Below are positions 17,801-25,407 of a DNA stretch of 64,000 bases, in pieces. Position 1 is the first letter of the stretch, and each line of letters begins with the position of its first letter. A program made the translations under genes and the position numbers. Below the pieces are notes generated by a model. That model was not told where the DNA came from, did not search any database, and saw only the letters and a list, made by a program, of their open reading frames with translations. Source of the DNA: Actinacidiphila yanglinensis (GTDB taxonomy: Bacteria; Actinomycetota; Actinomycetes; Streptomycetales; Streptomycetaceae); assembly GCF_900107965.1 (NCBI RefSeq), contig NZ_FNVU01000014.1, positions 139,182 to 203,181 on the forward strand, in the 5' to 3' direction.

Positions 17801-17985
17801 ACCTGCACCGCCTTCCCCGGCCGGTCGGGCGCCTCGTCGGTCCACAGCCCCTCCACGAGCCGCCCGCTGCTGCAGCCGGTCCGCAGGTCCCCCGCGAGCA
17901 GCGCGAGCAGCCCGCGCAGCCGGGGCGCGGTGATCTCCGTGCCGCGGAAGGCCACGCGCGGCAGCAAGGTCAGCTCGGTGGTCAT
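14794..17985 (-). CDS. AfsR/SARP-like regulator: winged helix, BTAD, NB-ARC ATPase, TPR-like C-terminus
   Basis: A 1063-residue transcription regulator starting at the ATG at 17985 (TTELTLLPRVAFRG). Residues 1-95 form the OmpR-type winged helix (LRGLLALLAGDLRTGCSSGR, VQVLVSRVRAQLG, VVTTPGGYRLAL). Residues about 100-245 are the bacterial transcriptional activator domain with helical repeats. Residues about 270-520 are an NB-ARC/AAA switch: VSVVGPGGLGKTRLAQ is the P-loop and ALLVLDNCEQ the Walker B region, followed by LEGLPLAVELAAARVRAL. The remaining 500 residues are Ala/Leu/Arg-rich helices. Such proteins activate secondary-metabolism or transport genes upon nucleotide and ligand binding. It converges on drrB, so control of the drrAB-like operon is possible but not shown. 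Confidence 0.9.
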   Translation of the reverse strand: MTTELTLLPRVAFRGTEITAPRLRGLLALLAGDLRTGCSSGRLVEGLWTDEAPDRPGKAVQVLVSRVRAQLGPDVVVTTPGGYRLALDEAQVDSCALLLHAAASTERGRAGDHAGALAEAEAGLALWDGGVGAASGEDLHDPVLALRAERVPAHRSLSRCRALALARLERWEEAAEPLAGLARALPRDEEVLAELLRCEARTAGLAAALTRYDTYRRELRDTLGSDPGAGPRAVHQELLRGEAPVVRQGVPHEPNPLVGRAEDVAAVARLLRSARVVSVVGPGGLGKTRLAQAVSRAAEQRVVYFVPLAGVTADADVAGEVASAVGVAASGHGGEAAAPHGAPARIAARLGPGPALLVLDNCEQAVAGVAALVHRLVSVSKDLRVLTTSRAPLGLTSESVYALPQLSPETAAELFRQRARAARPGVELPPREVAELCGRLEGLPLAVELAAARVRALSVPEIARRLQDRFALLRGAGRDVPERHRTLHAVVEWSWNLLEPAGQAALRALSVFPGGFTPDAADHVIAGGPDGPDGLLLLEQLVDQSLLAAVDTTAGIRFRMLESVREFSAARRTAAGEDDAVTGRFLGWARDFGRAHHDVLLGPDPLASWDRVRAEQDNLVLALRHALARGDGAATAAATAVLATVWATDSSYFRLVALAADTGAPLSRYRPAPEYVETARTAAVVCTASLFMGVGPRALRPFATLRRLPPAPPDTLVRALAVVLRAMPGIRTPYSPALRALCEDSEPMLAGVAECVAGYVWEHEHDVDRALASARRMLACLEPLHHPLLRLFGHARVGELCLRTARGEDAYRHLLACLTAQEQTGDRADSMGIRAALVLACLQRGAIDEAEYWREQSVRDRLPDAPGATPADFGTDLAVRAGIALARGLTEIGLRRWREAAQAVEEGNTGQDGPDPYLGNWAMQVRAAAVAAHARHRRHDLVPDLTRDLHARLVERLTPVAGAAAAPPAELPLYGTVLLALGLVGVARGDIDVAVRMLALSERLGVLGEFQPTMSTADARAAGRDADGAAYTEALSEYAALGRAELAGTALVLAGRFSGTGHA

Positions 17986-18517
17986 TCGTGCAGGGTAGTG
18001 CGGCCACCTGGAAGGCCCACCCCCTTCGCACCGGCCCACCCGTCCACCCCCGACGCCAACTCACCTGCGCGGCCGGCTCTCCGGCCCAGCCCGGGGCTCC
18101 TCCCGCCGCCGCTGCGCGCGAGCGCGCGCCAACCACGCCCGTCCGGCGGGAACTTCGCCGCCACGCGCGGCCGCACCCGCCCTCGCGACGGACCGCCTCG
18201 GACGGACCCGGCACCACCCAGGCACACCTCCCACCACCGCTGTGCGCGGGCACGCGCCAACTCCCATTACCCGGACGGGACGTGGCGCGCACTCCCGCAC
18301 GCGGGGCACGGCCACCCGGCGTTCGGGTCCCGCCCGCAGGCGGGCAACCCAGGGGCCGCAGGCCGCCGGTAGGCCACCTCGGACCCCTCCGCTGCTGGGC
18401 GCGAGCACGCACGGCACGCGAGGACGTCGCGGCCACACCCCCGCCGGCCGGCGCGAACGCGCGGCGACCACCGCCGCCCGGGCGGGCCCCGGCCGCCCTC
18501 TCACCGCGCCCCGCGGG
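17986..18517. other. Extremely GC-rich intergenic region with degenerate direct repeats
   Basis: About 530 bases separate the AfsR-like start from the sigma-factor stop. Frames are open here on all strands because of base composition, but none has a convincing start, codon pattern or domain. A roughly 54-bp stretch at 18101-18155 recurs imperfectly at 18229-18282, sharing blocks such as CCGCTG-[CT]-GCGCG and CGCGCCAAC. A weaker third copy of the first block lies near 18390. The part nearest 17985 presumably holds the regulator's promoter. Confidence 0.55.
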
Positions 18518-19480
18518 TCAGTCCACCGACCAGGGCCGCAGCTTCTCCGGGTTCCGGATGGACCAGACGTTGCGGATCCGGTCGCCCACGACCTCGAACG
18601 CCATCACGGCCGCGGTGCTGCCCTCGTACTCGAGGAGCACGCCGGGCTGGCCGTTCACCGTGCGTTCCAGGACGCGGAGGCGCGGTGCCCGGATCAGGAG
18701 GTCGACGAGGTAGCGCGCCACCTCCTCGTTGCCGCGCAGCGGGTGGAGCAGCGCGGCGACCACGCCGCCGCCGTCGCCGATCGCGGTGACGCCGGGGTCG
18801 AGGATGCCGATGAGGGCGTCGACGTCCTTGGCCTCCCACGCCTCCTTGAAGTCCCTGACGACGTCGGCCTGCCGGGCCGCCGGGGTGACCGGCCCGCGGG
18901 ACGCGCGGACGCGCCGGCGGGCGGACGTGGCGAGCTGGCGGCAGGCCGCAGGAGTGCGGCCGACGATCTCGGCCACCTCGGCGAAGGGGTAGCGGAAGAC
19001 GTCGTGCAGGATGAACGCGACGCGCTCGGCCGGGGTCATCGACTCCAGCACGACCAGGAAGGCCATGTTGAGCGACTCGTCGAGGGTGATCCGGTCGGCC
19101 GGGTCGACGTTGGCGCCGCCGGACCACCCCGTGACCCATTCCGTGCGCTCGGGCACCGGCTCCGGGATCCACTCCCCGACGTAGCGCTCCCGCCGGGCCC
19201 GGGCGGAGCCGAGCAGGTCGAGGCAGATACGGCCGGCGACCTTCGTCAGCCAGGCGCCGGGCGACCCGATGCCGTCCTGCTGCTCCGGTGTCATGGCGTA
19301 CCAGCGGGCGTACGTCTCCTGGACGACGTCCTCGGCATCCGCGACGGAGCCGAGCAGCCGGTACGCGACGCTGATCAGCTGGCGCCGCTCGCTGATGACC
19401 TCGCTCAGCTCCCGGTCGGGCGTGCCGGGGCGGCCGGGGCCGTCCTGCCGGGCACCGCCCGCGTCGGATGGGTTGCTCAT
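18518..19480 (-). CDS. ECF RNA polymerase sigma factor, ECF41-type (SigJ-like) with SnoaL-fold C-terminal extension
   Basis: A 320-residue protein. The sigma-2 region (ISERRQLISVAYRLLGSVAD then VVQETYARWY) lies at about 28-95 and sigma-4 (LESMTPAERVAFILHDVFRY, then EVAEIVGRTPAACRQLATSA) at about 140-200. The last 110 residues are a SnoaL/NTF2-like domain with the ECF41 hallmarks: a DGGG loop (IGDGGGVVAALLHPL) and a C-terminal NPEKL close to the NPDKL signature. ECF41 factors lack a classical anti-sigma factor and are controlled in cis by this extension. They usually neighbour a DoxX, carboxymuconolactone decarboxylase or oxidoreductase target, and DoxX is exactly what is found divergently here. 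Autoregulation is likely from the shared promoter palindrome. Confidence 0.93.
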   Translation of the reverse strand: MSNPSDAGGARQDGPGRPGTPDRELSEVISERRQLISVAYRLLGSVADAEDVVQETYARWYAMTPEQQDGIGSPGAWLTKVAGRICLDLLGSARARRERYVGEWIPEPVPERTEWVTGWSGGANVDPADRITLDESLNMAFLVVLESMTPAERVAFILHDVFRYPFAEVAEIVGRTPAACRQLATSARRRVRASRGPVTPAARQADVVRDFKEAWEAKDVDALIGILDPGVTAIGDGGGVVAALLHPLRGNEEVARYLVDLLIRAPRLRVLERTVNGQPGVLLEYEGSTAAVMAFEVVGDRIRNVWSIRNPEKLRPWSVD

Positions 19481-19532
19481 GGTGTCGCCGACCCCCTTGC
19501 TCGTGTCCGCTCCCGCGCGATCTCACCGGTCT

Positions 19533-19597
19533 GACGACGCAGCCCCGCGGATTGTGAGGCCGGACCGTCGCCTCACAATCCGCGGGGCTGCGTCGTC
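19533..19597. promoter_or_regulatory. Perfect inverted repeat forming two mirror-image ECF41-type promoters
   Basis: Two perfect 28-bp arms (19533-19560 and 19570-19597) flank a 9-bp centre. In the rightward direction CCTCACA (19571-19577), 16 bases, then CGTC (19594-19597) match the ECF41 promoter layout as I recall it (TGTCACA, 16 bases, CGTC). The same elements occur in mirror image, CCTCACA at 19559-19553 and CGTC at 19536-19533, reading leftward. The -10 elements lie about 50 bases from the doxX and sigma-factor start codons, respectively. Confidence 0.8.
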
Positions 19598-19651
19598 GGA
19601 GCTTCGAGACGGACACCGAATCACACCGCACCGCACGGGAGAGAGACCGGG

Positions 19652-20023
19652 ATGAGCGTGTTCCTGTGGATCGTTCAGGCGGCCCTGGCCGCGTCGTTCG
19701 CCATGTCGGGACTGGTCAAGGTGACGCAGCCGGAGGAGAAGCTGGCGGGCTGGTTCCCCTGGGTGGAGGACTTCTCGCTGCCGACGGTGCGCTTCATCGG
19801 TGTGATGGGCGTGCTGGGCGCGGTCGGGCTGGTCGGGCCGGCGGCCAGCGGTGTCGCCACGGTCCTCACCCCGGCCGCCGCGAGCGGGCTGGCGGTCATG
19901 ATGGCGCTGGCCGCGGCCACCCACGTCCGGCGCAAGGAACCGCCCGGGGTGGCGGTCACCGCCATCGTCTTCGCGCTCGCCGCGGTCGTCGCGTGGGGCC
20001 GGTTCGGCCCCTACGGCTGGTGA
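19652..20023 (+). CDS. DoxX-family membrane protein, probable ECF41 target
   Basis: A 123-residue protein of four hydrophobic helices: FLWIVQAALAASFAMSGLVK, VRFIGVMGVLGAVGLVGPAA, TVLTPAAASGLAVMMALAAA and VAVTAIVFALAAVVAWGRFG. Between helices 1 and 2 it has the short conserved K-x-x-QPEEKLAGW segment typical of DoxX. DoxX-like proteins are linked to membrane redox and thiol stress, but individual functions are mostly unproven. It is divergent from the ECF41 sigma gene, and the promoter elements at 19571-19597 read into it. The start ATG follows GGGAGAGAGACC. Confidence 0.88.
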   Translation: MSVFLWIVQAALAASFAMSGLVKVTQPEEKLAGWFPWVEDFSLPTVRFIGVMGVLGAVGLVGPAASGVATVLTPAAASGLAVMMALAAATHVRRKEPPGVAVTAIVFALAAVVAWGRFGPYGW

Positions 20024-20115
20024 CCGCCCGAGCAGCCGCCCGGCACGTCCGTGACCGGCGCATCCATGACCGGCGGTCCGCGACCACCAGGTCCGTGCAC
20101 GACAGGAGCCATCCG

Positions 20116-20577
20116 ATGACCGACGTCCAGACCCTCATCGACCGCCACGAGATCGACGCGCTGCGCGGGGAGTTCACCGACGCGGGGACGATGCTCGACC
20201 TCGACCGCTTCGCCGCGCTGTTCACCGAGGACGGGGTGTGGCGCATCCCCGAGGCCCGCATCGAGTTCACCGGCCGCGCGGACATCCGCGCCGGAGTCGA
20301 GCGGCTCCAGGCCAACTGGGAGTACTTCGTCCAGAACGTGCACCCGGGCACGATCCGGATCGAGGGCGACACCGCGACCGGCCGCTCCTACGTGGCGGAA
20401 CTCGGGCGGATGCGCGACGGCAGCTCGCACCGGAACCACGCGATCTACCACGACCGCTACCGGCGCACCCCGGACGGCTGGAGGTTCGCGGAGCGCAGCT
20501 ACGAGGTGGTGTACATCGAGACCACTCCGCTGGTAGGCGACGGGCGCCGGCCGGCGGAGGGAGCCCGCCGGGAGTGA
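20116..20577 (+). CDS. SnoaL / NTF2-like domain protein
   Basis: A 153-residue cytosolic protein of the nuclear transport factor 2-like fold. Recognisable parts are LIDRHEIDALRGEFTDAGTM, LDRFAALFTEDGVWRIPEAR with the typical D-x-F-x-x-L-F-T-x-D-G-V core, VHPGTIRIEGDTATGRSYVA and HDRYRRTPDGWRFAERSYEV. Such proteins act as small hydrolases, isomerases or dehydratases, or simply bind ligands. The start follows GACAGGAG. It lies 92 bases after doxX on the same strand, so it may belong to the same sigma-dependent transcript; the sigma factor itself carries a related fold at its C-terminus. The substrate is unknown. Confidence 0.85.
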   Translation: MTDVQTLIDRHEIDALRGEFTDAGTMLDLDRFAALFTEDGVWRIPEARIEFTGRADIRAGVERLQANWEYFVQNVHPGTIRIEGDTATGRSYVAELGRMRDGSSHRNHAIYHDRYRRTPDGWRFAERSYEVVYIETTPLVGDGRRPAEGARRE

Positions 20578-20727
20578 CGGCGGGCTGCCGGGGGGTTCGC
20601 CCATCGCGGAGGCGGACGACCCCGGCCGCCGCGCGCCTGACGGGGATCCCCGTACGTCCTCGTCGGGCGCGCTCGTGGCGGTCGGCGGCCGGTCGGGCCG
20701 CGGGTCGGGTCGGGTCGGGTCAGCAGG

Positions 20728-21984
20728 TCAGGTCAGCAGGTCCAGGTCGATCGCGTCGGCGAGGGCCTGCATGCCGGCCTCGTTGGGGTGCAGGTGGTCG
20801 CCGGAGTCGTAGCGGGGATCGAGGGCGGCCGGGTCCGAGGGGTCGACGACGGCCTTCTCGAAGTCGACCGTCCCGTCGAACGCCCCGCTGGTGCGGATCC
20901 AGGAGTTGACCTGCTGGCGGAGCGCCTCCGCGGAGGCGCTGTAGTAGGTGTTCCCCTTGTCCGGCAGCATGGTGCCGCCGATGATCCGGACCCCGGCGGC
21001 GTGCGCCTGCGCGATCAGGTTCCGGTACCCGTCGATCAGGTCCTGGGCGGTGAGCGGGGCGCCGTTCGGCCCGGCGTCGTTGCCGATGTCGTTGATGCCC
21101 TCCATCAGGATCACGTCCCGCACGCCGGGCTGGCCGAGCGCGTCGTGGGCGAACCGCTTGGTGGCCGCGATCCCCTGCCAGATGTTCGGCACGTCCGTCA
21201 GCACCCGGTTGCCGCCGAGCCCGGCGTCCACGACGCCCATCGGTGTCGTCGCGGACAGCCGCCGGGCGAGGTCGTCGGGCCAGCGGTGGTACGCCCCGGC
21301 CGGGGTGTTGTAGCCGTCGGTGATGGAGTCGCCGAACGCCACCACGGTGCCGCGGGCGGTGGCCGGGACCACGTCGAGGCCGGACAGGTAGTACCAGGAG
21401 GTCGTCGCCGTCACGTAGTTGCCGTCCGTGACGTCCGCCGTGTGGTCGCCCGGCGTGGAGAGGTAGCTGGTGTCAAAGGCGTCGGAGTGCCAGGTGGCGG
21501 AACTGGTGGCGTTCGGCAGGTAGATGCTCACCAGCAGGTTGTGGTCGGCCGTCACCGACATCGGGACCGGGTCGCTGACCGTCTCCGCGCCCGCGGCGAG
21601 CGTGACCGAGCCGTGGTGCCCGAAGGTGACGGTGTGCTGGGTGCCGGGCACGGCCGTGGCCCGGTCCGCCTGCGCGGCGACGCTCACCGCGGCCACGGTG
21701 AGCGGCGTGGTGCCGCGCAGGTTCGACAGGTGCAGGCGCAGGGAGCTGCCGCTGACACTGGAGTGGACGACCATCCGGAGCGTCTCGTCGTCGAAGTTCG
21801 GCCCGCCGATGGTCATGCTGGGCGACCATGCCGCCACCCGCGCCGCGGCGGCCGCCGGGTGGCCCTGGGCCGGGTGGGCGCCGGCCGGCGGCGCGCCCGC
21901 CACCAGCCCGGCGGCGACCGCGGCCGCGGCGGCCAGCACCGGCAGCGCCCGTCCCTTTGTCGCCCATCTCTTCGTGACCAGCAT
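20728..21984 (-). CDS. Secreted SGNH/GDSL hydrolase
   Basis: A 418-residue exported esterase-type protein. Signal peptide: VTKRWATKGR then ALPVLAAAAAVAAGLVAGAP with an AGAH cleavage region. Residues about 50-200 are a beta-rich N-terminal domain. The SGNH core follows: block I GTVVAFGDSITDGYN (catalytic Ser) near 217, block II Gly in DAGLGGNRVL, block III Asn in LMEGINDIGND, and block V Asp/His in SGDHLHPNEAG near 400. All four catalytic blocks are intact, so the enzyme is probably active on acylated or acetylated polysaccharide or lipid outside the cell. It stands just downstream of the beta-helix gene on the same strand and may be cotranscribed with it. A G-rich GGGTC repeat lies beyond its stop. 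Confidence 0.9.
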   Translation of the reverse strand: MLVTKRWATKGRALPVLAAAAAVAAGLVAGAPPAGAHPAQGHPAAAAARVAAWSPSMTIGGPNFDDETLRMVVHSSVSGSSLRLHLSNLRGTTPLTVAAVSVAAQADRATAVPGTQHTVTFGHHGSVTLAAGAETVSDPVPMSVTADHNLLVSIYLPNATSSATWHSDAFDTSYLSTPGDHTADVTDGNYVTATTSWYYLSGLDVVPATARGTVVAFGDSITDGYNTPAGAYHRWPDDLARRLSATTPMGVVDAGLGGNRVLTDVPNIWQGIAATKRFAHDALGQPGVRDVILMEGINDIGNDAGPNGAPLTAQDLIDGYRNLIAQAHAAGVRIIGGTMLPDKGNTYYSASAEALRQQVNSWIRTSGAFDGTVDFEKAVVDPSDPAALDPRYDSGDHLHPNEAGMQALADAIDLDLLT

Positions 21985-22050
21985 GGTTCACCCTTCTCGC
22001 GATCGGCTGCCGTGGGTTGAGCGTGAGGCCGTCGGTTGAGCCCGGGGCCG

Positions 22051-24666
22051 TCAGGTGAGCGTGAAGCCGTCCACCAGCAGGTAGGACCCGCCGCGCTTCG
22101 TCACCGTCAGCGTGTGGGTGCCCGGCGCCAGTCCGGACACGGAGTAGAGGCTCTGTCGGGCCTGGCGCTGCGCGGTGTTCGCGCTGACCGTGCCCTTGTC
22201 GACACCGTCGAGGGTGATGCCGATGTCGCCCTCGTCGGAGTTGGTCTCCGTCAGGAAGCCGACCCCGGTGCCGCTGAAGGTGAAGGTGGCAGAGGCGCCG
22301 TCCTGCTGGGCGTAGTGCACGCCGTCGTCGAGGTCGCCGTCGCCGCGGGACCCGCTGGACGACCAGCTGCCGGTGTACGCCACGCGCAGATCGTCGTCGT
22401 CGGCGACCGGACCGGTCGGCGTGCCGGGTCCGGCGGCGGCGATGATCGCCCGTGCGGCCGCCGGCCAGTTCCCGTCCGTGACCACGGTCGCCTGCTGGAG
22501 GTCGATGTCGGTGCCGTTGTTGTTGAAGGAGGCGGTGTCGCTGTAGTTGTCGTGGATCGTGTCGTCGTGGATGCTCGGCGTCCACAGGTTCAGCCACAGC
22601 GAGCCGTTGGAGAAGCGCACCACGTTGTCGTGGGTGTTCCAGTTCGAGCTGCCCTCGTCGTGGTAGATCATGTTGCAGCCGTCGATGCACTCCGACAGGA
22701 CGTTCCCGGCGAACTCCGAGGGCGCGGACTGGCCGCCGAGGGTGTAGATCGGCCCGCCGTCGAAGAGCACGCCCATCACGCTGTGCACGTGGTTGCCGAT
22801 GATCCGGTTGCCGCCGCCGTAGGTGGTGCCGTGCAGGCACGGGTCGGGCAGCCCCTGCTTGGCCTGCAGGGAGCAGCTCGACGCCCAACCCCAGCCCCAG
22901 CCGAGCGAGATGCCGGAGTAGGGCGTGTAGCCGACGTCGTTGTGGGAGAGCAGGGTCCCGCGGGCGTGGCCCACCCAGATGCCGACCGCGTCCTGGTACT
23001 CCTGGCCGGGGAACCGGACCACGCTGCCGGAGACCGTGTTGCCGCTCGTCATCAGCGCGGGGTCGGTCTGGTAGTAGTCGTCGACCTCGCCGACAGACAC
23101 GCCGGTGCCGGAGGTGTCGGTCACCGTGGCGCCGGAGACGGTGGAGTCCTGGGTCTGGTCGGCCAGCGCGATGCCGCTGGTACCGGTCTGCTGCACGGTG
23201 TCGCCGCTGAAGGTGATCCGCGCGCCGCGATGCACCTGGACCGCGGCGGGGATGTGGGCCGGAGCGCGGGTGGTGGGGTCCCAGATCACGCCGGCCTGGT
23301 TGTCGACGTAGCCCTCGGCGGTCGGGGCGTTCCACGTGGTGTGGGTGAACGTGAGTCCGGAGAAGGTCACGTCGTGGACGGGTGCGACCACGTCCGGGAT
23401 GACCGTGAAGCCGTCGACGAGGAGGTAGCTGCCGCCGGTCTTCACCACGCGCAGGGTGTGCGTGCCCTTGGCCAGCCCGGTGACGGAGACCATCGCCTGC
23501 TGGGCCAGCCGCTCCGGCCCGTTGCCCGAGACCGTCGACACCTTCGTGCCGTCGACGTACACGTCGGCGCTGCCCTCGTCCGAGCTGGTCTCGGACAGCA
23601 TCTGGATTCCGGTGCCGCTGAAGGTGTACGACACCGCGTCGCCGTCGGTGGAGGTGTAGTGCACGTCGTCGCCGAGGTCACCGAGGTGCCGACCGCTGGA
23701 GTACGCCCAACTGCCGGTGTAGACGGCGCGCCAGTCGGAGTCGTTCAGTGGGGCGAGGTGGCCGGGGGTGCCGGCGACGTCGAGGAGTTCCGGGGCGATC
23801 GGCAGTTCCACGTCCGCGGTGGCGAGGTTCTCGCCGGCCCTGGGCACGTAGTACAGGTACCCGGCGGCCGAGTCGAGGTAGAACTGCCCGGGTGTGCCGA
23901 GCAGTTGGTAGGCGTTCTCCAGCCAGCTGATGCCGTTCAGGCTGGGCAGCCCGGCGCCGTTGAAGGGGAAGCTCGGGTTCGGCACCGAGCTGTGGTTGTT
24001 GTTCCAGCAGCCGGGGTCGACGGTGAGGTCCGAACCGCCGGACGCGGAGCGGGTGATGGACGCGAGCGGGCAGCGCATCTGCTTCCACGCGTTGTTCTGC
24101 ACCACCTCGACCTGGGCGGGGTCGGTCCACGACGCGTACGACGGGTCGCTGGTGGTGAAGCCGGTGGCCGTCACGGAGAAGCCGGACGGGTTCTTCGCGC
24201 TCTGCGCGCGGACCGCCCGTACCCCGTTGACGAACAGCTCCCGGCTCGCGGTGCCCTGGGGCACCTTGGCCCGGTAGATGTGCTGGGCCGCGTCGACCTG
24301 GGAGAACCCCGTCACGCGGGTGGCGCCGTCGAGGACGGGCGTCTGCCCGGCCACCGCGCGGTAGACGACCGGATGGCCGGGCCGCCCGGAGTCCTCGACG
24401 CCGAGCCGGAACGGGCTGGTGAGCCGGTAGGTCCCGCCGCTCAGTTCGACCACGACGTCGCCCGTGGCGTCCGGTACCAGGGCTCTGGCCCGGTCGCGCG
24501 CGGTGGCCAGCGCACACGGGTCGTGCGCACCGCAGGCGGACCCCTTGCCGTCCGGTGCGACATGCAGCACGCCGGGGTCCGGCGCCGCTCCGGCCGGCGC
24601 GGCGGCGAGTCCGAGCGTGGCGACCGCCACGGCGGTGAGGCAGGCGACAACGGCACGGCGCATCAA
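22051..24666 (-). CDS. Secreted right-handed beta-helix protein with duplicated C-terminal-type module
   Basis: An 871-residue exported protein with signal peptide RRAVVACLTAVAVATLGLAA ending in AGAAP. The N-terminal region (VLHVAPDGKGSACGAHDPCA, then TYRLTSPFRLG) is the usual entry to pectate-lyase-like beta-helices. Helix repeats of paired strands run from about 430 to 735 (VHDVTFSGLTFTHTTWNAPT, DSTVSGATVTDTSGTGVSVG, NRIIGNHVHSVMGVLFDGGP). A module of about 115 residues occurs twice, at about 310-424 and 757-871; both copies contain YTGSW, D-L-x-D-x-V-H-Y, T-F-S-G-T-G and GGSYLLVDGFT. It probably binds carbohydrate, by analogy with galactose-binding-like folds. Overall a plant- or microbial-glycan-degrading enzyme is likely; the catalytic residues cannot be assigned by eye. 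Confidence 0.85.
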   Translation of the reverse strand: MMRRAVVACLTAVAVATLGLAAAPAGAAPDPGVLHVAPDGKGSACGAHDPCALATARDRARALVPDATGDVVVELSGGTYRLTSPFRLGVEDSGRPGHPVVYRAVAGQTPVLDGATRVTGFSQVDAAQHIYRAKVPQGTASRELFVNGVRAVRAQSAKNPSGFSVTATGFTTSDPSYASWTDPAQVEVVQNNAWKQMRCPLASITRSASGGSDLTVDPGCWNNNHSSVPNPSFPFNGAGLPSLNGISWLENAYQLLGTPGQFYLDSAAGYLYYVPRAGENLATADVELPIAPELLDVAGTPGHLAPLNDSDWRAVYTGSWAYSSGRHLGDLGDDVHYTSTDGDAVSYTFSGTGIQMLSETSSDEGSADVYVDGTKVSTVSGNGPERLAQQAMVSVTGLAKGTHTLRVVKTGGSYLLVDGFTVIPDVVAPVHDVTFSGLTFTHTTWNAPTAEGYVDNQAGVIWDPTTRAPAHIPAAVQVHRGARITFSGDTVQQTGTSGIALADQTQDSTVSGATVTDTSGTGVSVGEVDDYYQTDPALMTSGNTVSGSVVRFPGQEYQDAVGIWVGHARGTLLSHNDVGYTPYSGISLGWGWGWASSCSLQAKQGLPDPCLHGTTYGGGNRIIGNHVHSVMGVLFDGGPIYTLGGQSAPSEFAGNVLSECIDGCNMIYHDEGSSNWNTHDNVVRFSNGSLWLNLWTPSIHDDTIHDNYSDTASFNNNGTDIDLQQATVVTDGNWPAAARAIIAAAGPGTPTGPVADDDDLRVAYTGSWSSSGSRGDGDLDDGVHYAQQDGASATFTFSGTGVGFLTETNSDEGDIGITLDGVDKGTVSANTAQRQARQSLYSVSGLAPGTHTLTVTKRGGSYLLVDGFTLT

Positions 24667-25407
24667 GGGCCTCCAGCGTGAGGTGGGGTGAGGGAGTGCG
24701 GGATGGCGCCAAGAGGAGCCGGGTGTTCCGGTGCCACAAGGGGTGCAGACGTCCCATGAATATACGAGCCGACCTCGCGCTCTCTAGAGCCGTGCACGAC
24801 CTTTCCGCTCTAAGGTCCGATCTCTTGCGGACAGGTAGCGTCGAAAGCCGCCGAACGGCAGCCCGGCCGGACCGCGTTGCCGCTCGCGCCTCCCAACGGG
24901 GCACCCCCGCACGGACCTCGGGCCCGCGCGGCGGGTCGTCAGCGACCCGCCGGCCCTTCCGCTTCGGTGACCTTCGTCTCAGTTCCGGGCGGCCGCGGGG
25001 GCACGGCGGCCCCCGCGGCACCCGATCGACATCGATGGCAATCGATCATTTTCGGCCATCATTGAACGGTCAACCGGGCGCGGGGAGAGGCGGTTCCGGG
25101 CAGCGGACGACCGCGGGCCGAACCGGGCGACCGGGCACCGGCGGGGGGCCCGGGAACCGCGCGGGCCCGGCGAACGGAGCCCGCACGGACGATCCCGACG
25201 ACCGTCGCGGCCCGCCCGGCGGTGGCCGGAATGACCGAACGGGCAGCCGCGCACGACCGCGCCCAGAGGTCGGCAACTGGCCGGATACGCGGTCGCCCCT
25301 GCAACTCTGAAACGAATCAACCTGTCGTACCGATCGGTCATACCAGGAACAGCAATGCCACCCCGTAGGGGGGTACGGATTGGTATGGGTTGACACGTCG
25401 GAGCAAA
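24667..25407. other. Divergent intergenic region between the beta-helix gene and the CIS regulator
   Basis: Roughly 740 bases with no credible gene. Near 24759-24764 an AATATA element (TATATT on the minus strand) could be the -10 of the beta-helix gene. An AT-richer island at about 25021-25065 contains two ATCGAT sequences and a TTGAACGGTCAA near-palindrome. The last 80 bases before the LuxR gene carry the dyads listed separately. The middle (24850-25000, 25080-25310) is plain GC-rich sequence. Confidence 0.5.
25329..25387. promoter_or_regulatory. Nested dyads upstream of the LuxR-type CIS regulator
   Basis: ACCGATCGGT (25329-25338) is a perfect palindrome. It abuts CATACCA (25339-25345), which is inverted as TGGTATG at 25381-25387. 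Between these lies CCCC-GTA-GGGG (25361-25371). The nested symmetry just before the gene suggests operator sites, perhaps for autoregulation. A TTGACA hexamer follows at 25390-25395. Confidence 0.45.

Noticed and set aside
14800..18372. A 1190-codon plus-strand frame
   Set aside because: It is antisense to the AfsR-like regulator, rich in Arg/Gly/Gln as expected for a shadow frame in high-GC DNA, and has no recognisable motif.
25021..25065. ATCGAT-rich, AT-richer island as a possible replication or attachment site
   Set aside because: Only two ATCGAT copies and one near-palindrome; no DnaA-box cluster, integrase or flanking repeat.
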